Shown: one piece after another, positions 1 through 5,227 of the stretch
How positions within the stretch are numbered: position 1 is the stretch's first letter
Layout of the letters: each line of letters starts with the position of its first letter
NCBI GenBank assembly: GCA_011523485.1
Contig: WTGR01000634.1
Location: 1 to 5,834, forward strand
Direction: 5' to 3'
DNA: 5,834 bases
Source: Acidobacteriota bacterium
Lineage (GTDB): Bacteria > Acidobacteriota > Vicinamibacteria > Vicinamibacterales > UBA8438
The notes under the pieces: model-generated
What the model saw: only the letters and a program-made list of their open reading frames with translations
What the model was told of the DNA's origin: nothing
Database searches by the model: none
Translations under genes and position numbers: made by a program

Positions 1-1838
1 GGCTGCCGCTCTATCACGACATGGGGCTCATCGGCGCCTGGCTCGGGCCGCTCTACTTCGGCGCGCCGCTGGCCCTGATGTCGCCGCTCGCCTTCCTGGC
101 CCGGCCGATACGCTGGTTGCAGGCCCTCGACGCGCACCGCGGCACGCTGTCGCCGGCGCCCAACTTCGCGTTCGACCTCTGCACGATCCGCATCGCGGAC
201 GAAGAGCTCGACGGACTCGACCTGAGCGCCGCCCGCGTGCTGCTGAACGGCTCCGAGCCGGTGTCTCCCGAGACGCTTCACCGCTTCATCGAGCGGTTCG
301 CCCCCTGCGGCCTCGATCCCCGCGCGGTCTACCCGGTCTACGGACTGGCGGAGTGCTCGCTGGGGCTCGCGACGCCGGCCCTGGGGAACCCGATCAGAAT
401 CGACCGCGTGCGCCGCTCGAAGTTCCAGGCGTCGGGGCGGGCCGAGCCCGCCGCCGACGACGACCGGAGCGCGTTGCGGTTCGTCTCCTGCGGGCGCGCG
501 CTGCCGGATCACGAGCTGGCGGTGTTCGGTCGCGACGGAAACCCGGCGCCCGACCGCGTCCAGGGCCGCGTCCGCTTCCGCGGCCCCTCCACGACGAGCG
601 GCTACTACCGCAACGCGGAGGCCACGCGGGACCTCGTCGGCACGGACGGCTGGCTCGACAGCGGCGACCTCGGCTACCTGGCGGACGGCGATCTCTTCCT
701 CACCGGCCGCGCCAAGGACCTGATCATCAAGGCGGGCCGCAACTTCCAGCCCCACGAGGTGGAGGCGCTCGCGGGCAGCGTGCCGGGCGTTCGCACCGGC
801 TGCGTGGCGGCGTTCGGCGCGGCCGACGCCGAGCGCGGCACCGAGCAGTTCGTCATCGTGGCCGAGACGCGCGCGTCCGACGAGGCCGCGCGCGCCGCCC
901 TGTCGCAGGCCGTGAGCCGGAAGGTCGGCCTGGCGCTGGGCGTCGCGCCCGACCGCGTGGTGCTGGCGCCGCCGGGGTCGGTGGCCAAGACCTCCAGCGG
1001 CAAGATCCGGCGCGGTGCGACCCGCGATGCGTGGCTCGCCGGCAGCATCGGCCGCGGGCGGGCCGGCGTGGCGGCACAGTGGCTGCGGCTCGGCGCGGCA
1101 TGGATCCGATCCGCGCTTGCCGAGTGGGCGTCGCGCGCCGCGCAGGCGCTCTTCACCGGCTACGTGCAGGCCATCGTGCTCGGCACCGCCCCCATCGGCT
1201 GGGCCCTGCTGTTCATCGTTCCGCGCGGCGGCGGGGCGGACCGGATCGTCGGGAGCTGGAACCGCCTGGTGATGCGGCTCGCCGGCACGCCGCTCGAGAT
1301 CGTCGGCCGCGAGCGCGTGCCGGTCGATACGCCCGTGGTCTTCGTCGCCAACCACGCCAGCTTCATCGACTCGCCGATCATGATGAGCACGCTGCCGGCC
1401 CCGGTCCGCTTCGCCGTCAAGGCCCGCCTGGCGACCTACCCGCTCATCGGCCTGGCCATCCGCAAGGGAAACCACATCCCGCTCGGCAAGCGCGACCAGT
1501 CCGAGCGCGTGGAGAACGCCGACACCCTCCGCGCCCCGCTCGACGCCGGCACCTCGCTGTTCGTCTTCCCGGAGGGGACCTTCCAGGCCGCGCCCCGGCT
1601 GCTTCCGTTCCGGCTCGGCGCCTTCCGGGCCGCCGTCGACGCCGGCTGCCCGGTGGTCCCGGTGGCGATCCGGGGCACGCGGCACATATGGCCCGCAGGA
1701 ACGTGGCTTCTGCGCCGGAGCCGCGTGACGGTTACCTTCGGCGCGCCCCTGCGGGCGGCGGGGTCCGACTGGTCGGAGATCGTCCGCCTGCGCGACGAGG
1801 CGCGCGCGTTCATCTCGGCGCACTGCGGCGAGCGATGA
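1..1838 (+). CDS. Fatty acyl-AMP ligase-like / PlsC acyltransferase fusion (5' partial)
   Basis: The gene enters from the left edge; bases 3-20 already encode LPLYHD ahead of the first Met at 21, a typical adenylate-forming-enzyme stretch, so the true start lies outside. Numbering from that Met (605 residues), the ligase module shows YGLAEC (107-112), RFVSCGRALP (153-162), GWLDSGDLGYL (210-220), DLIIKAGRNFQPHE (233-246) and KTSSGKIRR (323-331, with the expected catalytic lysine K328). The VSCG and YGLAE wording is closer to fatty acyl-AMP ligases than to acyl-CoA synthetases. A hydrophobic segment (381-400) follows, then a PlsC domain with NHASFID (H445, D450 of the HX4D motif) and FPEGT (516-520). 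From family knowledge, the ligase forms acyl-AMP and PlsC enzymes transfer acyl groups to glycerol-phosphate-like acceptors. I infer coupled activation and transfer at the inner membrane. No carrier-protein domain is visible. Aas has the opposite domain order. The acceptor is unknown. Confidence 0.93.
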   Translation, partial: LPLYHDMGLIGAWLGPLYFGAPLALMSPLAFLARPIRWLQALDAHRGTLSPAPNFAFDLCTIRIADEELDGLDLSAARVLLNGSEPVSPETLHRFIERFAPCGLDPRAVYPVYGLAECSLGLATPALGNPIRIDRVRRSKFQASGRAEPAADDDRSALRFVSCGRALPDHELAVFGRDGNPAPDRVQGRVRFRGPSTTSGYYRNAEATRDLVGTDGWLDSGDLGYLADGDLFLTGRAKDLIIKAGRNFQPHEVEALAGSVPGVRTGCVAAFGAADAERGTEQFVIVAETRASDEAARAALSQAVSRKVGLALGVAPDRVVLAPPGSVAKTSSGKIRRGATRDAWLAGSIGRGRAGVAAQWLRLGAAWIRSALAEWASRAAQALFTGYVQAIVLGTAPIGWALLFIVPRGGGADRIVGSWNRLVMRLAGTPLEIVGRERVPVDTPVVFVANHASFIDSPIMMSTLPAPVRFAVKARLATYPLIGLAIRKGNHIPLGKRDQSERVENADTLRAPLDAGTSLFVFPEGTFQAAPRLLPFRLGAFRAAVDAGCPVVPVAIRGTRHIWPAGTWLLRRSRVTVTFGAPLRAAGSDWSEIVRLRDEARAFISAHCGER

Positions 1839-1930
1839 TGGGTGATGAGATTATCGAGGAAGCCCACCTGATAGCGAGGGGCGCTGTTGTTGGCGTTCGG
1901 CGACAGGTCCGAGTGCGCGCTTGCGGGAAG
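1839..1930. other. Convergent intergenic gap, no clear terminator
   Basis: This 92-base gap separates the 3' ends of the fusion gene (+) and the alcohol dehydrogenase gene (-). I looked for a GC-rich stem followed by a T run on either strand and found none convincing. The minus strand continues in frame past the dehydrogenase stop without another stop through this gap, but nothing recognisable is encoded there. Confidence 0.5.
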
Positions 1931-2983
1931 TCAGGCCCGCAGGACGACGCGGCCCAGCACGCGGCCCGCCCGCAGGTCGTCGAGCGCCGCCTGTGCGGCG
2001 GCGAGCGGACGTTCGTCGATCGGCAGCTCGGGGACCGCGCCGGAGCGGCCGAGGGCCAGCAACGCCGACATCTCCGCCGGGCTGCCAACGTAGGAGCCGC
2101 GTATCGTCAAGTGCTTCAGCGGCAGCAACGGCAATGCAAGCTGCAGGGCGCCGCCGAACAGCCCGACCACGATGAGCGTACCGCCGGGCGCCAGGGCGCC
2201 GAAGGCGAGAGCGGCCGAGCGCTCGGATCCGACGAAGTCGATGGCCGTCGCCACGCCGCCGCCGGTGCTCCGCTTGATCTGCTTCACCGCGTCGGCCGCC
2301 GCCGCATCGAACGTCCCGGCCGCACCGCGCCTGCCGGCGGCCTCCAACCGGCCCGGGTCGACGTCCGCGCAGAGCACCTGTGCGTCCACCACCGAGGGCG
2401 CCAACCCGAGCGCCGCCATTCCGACGCCACCGAGCCCGACGATCAGCAGATCTCCTCCCGTGACCCCGGCGGCCGACGCCTTGCGCAGGGCGCCGTAGGC
2501 CGTCAGGCCGGAGCAGGCGTACGTGGCGGCGAGCGCTTCGTTCAGCGGCGCGTACTCGAAGAGACAGCGCGGATGCGGCAGCAGCACATGGTTCGCGAAA
2601 CCCCCGGCGCGCCCGACTCCCACGGGTTCGCCGGTGGGGCAGAGGTGCTCGTCGCCGGCGGCGCACCGCGGGCACGCCCCGCACCCGAGCCATGGATAGA
2701 CCACGCGTCGGTCACCGGCGGCGACACCGGCCGCCTCCGGCCCGGCCGCGACCACTTCGCCGGCGATCTCGTGCCCCAGGGTATGCGGTAGATCGCGTCC
2801 CTGGGTCAGGTCGAGACGCTTGCCGCCGCCGAGATCGAACGCTCCCTCCCACAGGTGGACGTCGCTGTGGCAGACGCCGCACGCGCCGACCCTGAGGAGC
2901 ACTTCCTCGCCGGACGGCTCCGGCAAGGCCGCTTCCCTGCGCTCGAGCGGCCGGCCGTACGTGGTCACCTGGTAGCTCAACAT
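1931..2983 (-). CDS. Zinc-dependent alcohol dehydrogenase (MDR family)
   Basis: This 350-residue protein has the usual length of the medium-chain zinc alcohol dehydrogenases, which oxidise alcohols or reduce aldehydes with NAD(P) in the cytoplasm. The catalytic zinc ligands are visible as C38 in GVCHSD, H71-E72 in LGHE and C157 in ACSGLTAY. The structural zinc site is the four-cysteine cluster C101, C104, C107 and C115. The Rossmann motif GLGGVG lies at 183-188, and an aspartate (D207) near the end of the next strand suggests NAD preference. The LWEGAFDLGGGKR stretch and the VVYPWLGCG run match the propanol-preferring-type subgroup as I remember it. It is the last gene of a three-gene minus-strand operon and starts four bases after the methyltransferase stop; an AAGG overlaps that stop but sits only two bases from the ATG. 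The substrate cannot be deduced. All metal ligands and the cofactor motif are present, so it should be active. Confidence 0.95.
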   Translation of the reverse strand: MLSYQVTTYGRPLERREAALPEPSGEEVLLRVGACGVCHSDVHLWEGAFDLGGGKRLDLTQGRDLPHTLGHEIAGEVVAAGPEAAGVAAGDRRVVYPWLGCGACPRCAAGDEHLCPTGEPVGVGRAGGFANHVLLPHPRCLFEYAPLNEALAATYACSGLTAYGALRKASAAGVTGGDLLIVGLGGVGMAALGLAPSVVDAQVLCADVDPGRLEAAGRRGAAGTFDAAAADAVKQIKRSTGGGVATAIDFVGSERSAALAFGALAPGGTLIVVGLFGGALQLALPLLPLKHLTIRGSYVGSPAEMSALLALGRSGAVPELPIDERPLAAAQAALDDLRAGRVLGRVVLRA

Positions 2984-2987
2984 GGCC

Positions 2988-3740
2988 TTACTGCCGCTCG
3001 ACCCGGCCGGCGGCCGGCGTCGAGTCGTCCCGCGTCGCCAGGCCGTGCAGAAAGAAGTTGGAGGTGCCGCGCACGACGGCGCGCCAGCCGAGCGTACGCA
3101 ACTGCGCCTCCAGCTCGTCCGGTCGGTGGAAGATCTTCACGATCTCGAACTCGCGGCCGTCCCGCAGACGGCGGCGGCTGCGGGACGGCGGCGCGGCGGG
3201 AGCCCGGGCGTCGTAGCCCCCTTCGCGGGCCGCCGGATGGTTGCGGCTGTCGACGAAGAAGACCCTCCCGCCGGGGGCCAACGCCCCCGCCACCAGGCTC
3301 CAGAACGGGATGAACGCCCCCGCCGGCACGTGCGACAACCAGAAGCCGAAGAAGACGAAGTCGTACCGCCGGACCGGCTCCCACGCGAACAGGTCGGCGC
3401 AGACGTAGTCGATGTGCGCCGCGCCCGTACGCGCCCGGTTGAGGGCGATCACCTCGGGCGAGGCGTCGACGCAGGTCAGCGCCGCCGCCCGCGGGGCGAG
3501 CCGCTCGGTCCACAGACCCGTGCCGCAGGCCAGCTCCAGCATCCGGCCGGACGGCTGCGCCGCGTCGAGGGCCCGCCGCAGCTCGCCGACCTCGTCGCGC
3601 CAGCGCCGATTCCACTCGGGACCGTGGTCGTACTCCCCGCGGCGAAAGAACCAGTCGTCGTACTCCGGGGCCCGCGCCCGGTAGTAGGCCACCTGCTCGG
3701 CGAGGACGCGCTGCTCCTCGCCGGCGTCCGCCGCACTCAC
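2988..3740 (-). CDS. Class I SAM-dependent methyltransferase
   Basis: I place the start at GTG (3738-3740), giving 250 residues. Upstream of it the same frame stays open to 4082, but that extension is Arg/Gly/Pro-rich, antisense-like in composition, and overlaps the acetyltransferase gene. The GTG overlaps that gene's TGA as GTGA and has GGAGG ten bases upstream. The protein begins with AEQVAYYRARAPEYDDWFF (15-32 region), usual for this family. It then shows SAM motif I LELACGTGLW (68-77), VDASPE (91-96), the motif II region DFVFFGFWLSHVP (127-139) and motif III ALAPGGRVFFVD (153-164). The C-terminus carries FHRPDEL and a GW-rich end. Between 165 and 195 there is a low-complexity Ala/Pro/Arg stretch. 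Such enzymes transfer a methyl group from SAM to a small molecule in the cytoplasm; this substrate is unknown. It sits in the middle of an operon, so it is probably translationally coupled to the acetyltransferase. Confidence 0.92.
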   Translation of the reverse strand: MSAADAGEEQRVLAEQVAYYRARAPEYDDWFFRRGEYDHGPEWNRRWRDEVGELRRALDAAQPSGRMLELACGTGLWTERLAPRAAALTCVDASPEVIALNRARTGAAHIDYVCADLFAWEPVRRYDFVFFGFWLSHVPAGAFIPFWSLVAGALAPGGRVFFVDSRNHPAAREGGYDARAPAAPPSRSRRRLRDGREFEIVKIFHRPDELEAQLRTLGWRAVVRGTSNFFLHGLATRDDSTPAAGRVERQ

Positions 3741-4243
3741 CGCGCGACCGCCTCCGCCGCCAGGGCGCGCAACGGCTCCCCGGTCAGGCGGTACACCGTC
3801 CACTCGTCCATCGGCACGGCGCCGGCGCGGCGGTACGAGGCAATCGCCAGCTCGTTCCAGTCGAGCACCGACCACTCGAAGCGGCCGCAACCCCGCTCGA
3901 CCGCGACGCGCGCCAGGTGCGCCAGCAGGCGCCGCCCGATACCGCGGCCGCGATGCGGCGGCCGGACGTACAGATCCTCCAGGTAGAGGCCGGGGCGCCC
4001 GACGAAGGTGGAGAAGCTCTGGAAGAACAACGCGAACCCGACCGCCTCGTCGCCGACCCGTGCGATCGCCGCTTCGGCGCACGGGCGCTCCCCGAACAGC
4101 GCCCGCTCGATGTCCGCCTCGGTCGCCACCACCTGCTCGGACATCCGCTCGTAGTCGGCCAGTTCCCGGATCAACGCCAGGATGAGCGGCACGTCGGCGG
4201 GCGAGGCGGCGGAGATCGACAGGGGGGCCGGAGCGGAAGCCAT
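3737..4243 (-). CDS. GNAT family N-acetyltransferase, diamine/SAT-like
   Basis: This 168-residue protein is one GNAT domain. The N-terminal strand-helix is SISAASPADVPLILALIREL (9-28). FFQSFSTFVGRPGLYLEDLY (73-92) forms the central strands. The acetyl-CoA pyrophosphate loop is RGRGIG (98-103) in VRPPHRGRGIGRRLL. FEWSVLDWNELAIASY ends at Y137, matching the tyrosine often acting as general acid, followed by GAVPMDEWTVYRLTGE. The STF.GRPGLYLEDL and WNE...Y pattern resembles spermidine/spermine and thialysine acetyltransferases, so a small amine is a reasonable guess, but this is inferred. The ATG at 4243 is the furthest upstream start because an in-frame TAA lies at 4250-4252. No good Shine-Dalgarno precedes it; a GAGG is 16 bases away. 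It is the first gene of the operon and overlaps the methyltransferase by four bases. Confidence 0.95.
   Translation of the reverse strand: MASAPAPLSISAASPADVPLILALIRELADYERMSEQVVATEADIERALFGERPCAEAAIARVGDEAVGFALFFQSFSTFVGRPGLYLEDLYVRPPHRGRGIGRRLLAHLARVAVERGCGRFEWSVLDWNELAIASYRRAGAVPMDEWTVYRLTGEPLRALAAEAVAR
3751..3755 (-). promoter_or_regulatory. Shine-Dalgarno for the methyltransferase, inside the GNAT gene
   Basis: On the minus strand this reads GGAGG, ten bases before the GTG at 3740. It lies within the last codons of the acetyltransferase gene. Together with the GTGA stop/start overlap it decides the short start for the methyltransferase and supports coupled translation. Confidence 0.6.
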
Positions 4244-4270
4244 CGTGCGTTACAGATTACCTCATGGCTC

Positions 4271-4282
4271 CGTGCTTGCACG
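4271..4282. repeat. Short inverted repeat upstream of the GNAT operon
   Basis: CGTGC-TT-GCACG is an exact five-base-arm palindrome, 28 bases upstream of the acetyltransferase ATG. Its place in the leader of the operon would suit a regulator site, but arms this short arise by chance often in GC-rich DNA and I recognise no known operator. Confidence 0.25.
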
Positions 4283-4361
4283 TCGGCGGCGGTTCGATCG
4301 GGACGGTTTGCGCGTCTCGCAGCGATCAAAAAAGGACATCTTGCGGAAAACAGGTGATAAA

Positions 4362-4390
4362 GTAATGCCCAAGAGTTCACCACCTGACAA
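4362..4390 (-). promoter_or_regulatory. Weak sigma-70-like promoter candidate for the operon
   Basis: On the minus strand TTGTCA (4385-4390) matches five of six -35 consensus bases. CATTAC (4362-4367) lies 17 bases downstream and matches only three of six -10 bases. It falls in the most AT-rich part of the region ahead of the operon, which favours it slightly. A transcript from here would have a leader of about 110 bases that includes the 4271-4282 palindrome. Confidence 0.2.
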
Positions 4391-4562
4391 TGCACTGCAG
4401 TTGTCCAGGAGTCTGCGCCGCAGGACGCAAACGAAACGAGTTCTGCGACGCCGTGCGTGGTTCGACCGCTCGATTCGCGCGCAACAGCGCGAGCATCCAA
4501 TCGTCGGTGGCAAGCGGAGCGGTTTTAGCGCGCCAATTTCGAGACCAGACAGGGAAATTTAG
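4365..4562 (+). CDS. Doubtful small basic ORF with a good ribosome binding site
   Basis: An ATG at 4365 is preceded by AGGTGA (4352-4357) with a seven-base gap, a well-placed Shine-Dalgarno. The 65-residue product is very basic, with runs such as SLRRRTQTKRVLRRR, and I do not recognise it. Codon choice lacks the strong G/C third-position preference of the neighbours, and the ORF overlaps several short inverted repeats. It could be a real small protein of foreign origin, the end of a decayed gene, or chance. The ribosome binding site is the only positive evidence. Confidence 0.2.
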   Translation: MPKSSPPDNALQLSRSLRRRTQTKRVLRRRAWFDRSIRAQQREHPIVGGKRSGFSAPISRPDREI

Positions 4563-4640
4563 AGATACATACGCGATTTTCGTGACCATGCCCGTCTCGC
4601 TTCTGTCGAGCGGACCGGTTGCGACCGAAAGACTGGACCT

Positions 4641-4859
4641 ATGGCGTTGTTCTCCGTGCGCCGGCGCGAACACGTCCCTCTCGTGATTGAGGCGGAGACG
4701 GTCGTCGCCGAAGCCGGTTGGTGGGTGTTTCGGACCGTCGACGGCCAACCGCTGGCGACGATCCGGACCACTGAGGTTCTCGGGATCGAGCCCGCGCCGG
4801 CCGGCGCAAGTACCTGGCGAAGCGGGGGGATCAACGAAGCCCGTTCGTCGAGGCGCTGA
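4641..4859 (+). CDS. Unrecognised small protein, possibly the 5' part of a frameshifted gene
   Basis: This 72-residue ORF starts at ATG 4641 with only a poor upstream GGA as ribosome binding site. Residues 12-51 alternate hydrophobic and polar positions (PLVIEAETVVAEAG, WWVFRTVDGQPLATIRTTEV), as in a small beta-rich domain, and look like real protein. The last 20 residues (Ser/Arg/Gly) do not. At about 4785-4805, a GC tract, the coding-like signal appears to move to another frame, which reads GRRKYLAKRGDQRSPFVEAL and runs on into the next ORF. One missing base there would join the two into a protein of roughly 160 residues. I know no family for it. Confidence 0.35.
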   Translation: MALFSVRRREHVPLVIEAETVVAEAGWWVFRTVDGQPLATIRTTEVLGIEPAPAGASTWRSGGINEARSSRR

Positions 4860-4861
4860 CA

Positions 4862-5131
4862 GTGGACTCACCCAAGGAACCCGGAGCGGTGGTGCTCGGG
4901 GCACCTGCGCAGCGAGCGGTCGACGGCGCGAGAACCGCGGCGGCGGACTTGTCCGTGGCGGTGGAGGAAGTCCTGCGGGGGCTCCACCGTCTCGAGGGCG
5001 TCGCCAGCGCGCAGGGCGCCGACGTACGCAGTCTCGGCCTGGTCCGTTGCGCGCGGGATGCCGTGCAATCCGTGCGTGACAGACATCGCCGCGGAGCGTT
5101 CAAGAACAAGGTCGGGCGGCGATCCCGTTGA
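4862..5131 (+). CDS. Unrecognised Ala/Arg-rich helical protein or 3' part of a frameshifted gene
   Basis: This frame is open from 4775, but its first usable start is GTG at 4862, two bases after the preceding stop, with GAGG (4850-4853) eight bases upstream. From there it gives 89 residues. Residues 18-74 are rich in Ala, Val, Leu, Glu and Arg with helical spacing (for example ADLSVAVEEVLRGLHRLEG), and the tail is basic (RDRHRRGAFKNKVGRRSR). Third-position GC is about 78% by hand count, below the intact genes. The upstream continuation KYLAKRGDQRSPFVEALTV is also protein-like, which suggests fusion with the preceding ORF rather than an independent start. The opposite strand is also open here, so the strand is not certain. 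No family recognised. Confidence 0.35.
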   Translation: MDSPKEPGAVVLGAPAQRAVDGARTAAADLSVAVEEVLRGLHRLEGVASAQGADVRSLGLVRCARDAVQSVRDRHRRGAFKNKVGRRSR

Positions 5132-5227
5132 CTCGCGGGGCAACGGTCTTCTGCGCCGATTCCATCCGCCAGTCGTGCTGATCTCCTCGCCGCTGCGCGG
5201 GACTACGGTTCGTCTTCTTCTTCTGTC

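Larger units (their letters stand above)
4244..4640. other. Gene-poor, lower-GC intergenic region with inverted repeats
   Basis: No recognisable gene lies in these roughly 400 bases. Counted GC is about 42% at 4321-4380 and about 55% over 4321-4620, against about 75% in adjoining coding sequence. Visible structure: GACAA/TTGTC arms at 4386-4390 and 4401-4405 around a ten-base loop; CTGCG-C-CGCAG at 4412-4422; a two-tier hairpin with CGATT (4471-4475)/AATCG (4499-4503) enclosing CGCGC (4476-4480)/GCGCG (4487-4491); and AATTTC (4535-4540)/GAAATT (4554-4559). No transposase, tRNA or known RNA family is recognised. It presumably holds the promoter of the acetyltransferase operon and perhaps that of the small plus-strand genes. 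Confidence 0.5.

Noticed and set aside
1840..1930. Minus-strand reading after the dehydrogenase stop (SPNANNSAPRYQVGFLDNL) that looks faintly protein-like
   Set aside because: Too short, no start with a ribosome binding site, and no recognisable family; taken as intergenic.
1851..2693. A 280-codon minus-strand frame inside the dehydrogenase gene
   Set aside because: Arg/Gly/Ala-rich composition and full overlap with the zinc dehydrogenase frame that has all the metal ligands.
353..2791. An 812-codon open frame on the plus strand overlapping the fusion gene and the dehydrogenase gene
   Set aside because: It is Arg/Gly/Pro-rich with no family motif and runs through two genes with clear motifs in other frames. 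It is a GC-rich shadow.
3741..4082. N-terminal extension of the methyltransferase to an upstream ATG at 4082
   Set aside because: The extension is Arg/Pro/Gly-rich and antisense-like in composition, overlaps the acetyltransferase coding sequence, and family members begin near the GTG at 3740.
4257..4265. Two-codon minigene ATG AGG TAA just upstream of the acetyltransferase start on the minus strand
   Set aside because: Short start-stop pairs occur by chance and there is no ribosome binding site evidence; listed only because minigenes can regulate downstream translation in some phage systems.
4377..4904. A 175-codon minus-strand frame across the low-GC patch and the small plus-strand ORF
   Set aside because: No motif recognised, poor codon bias, and no ribosome binding site noticed.
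4868..5227. Continuation of the restored CobW frame as a real C-terminal domain
   Set aside because: After RIPLDL the sequence turns Arg-rich and shows none of the expected C-terminal strands; plus-strand coding-like sequence covers most of this stretch.
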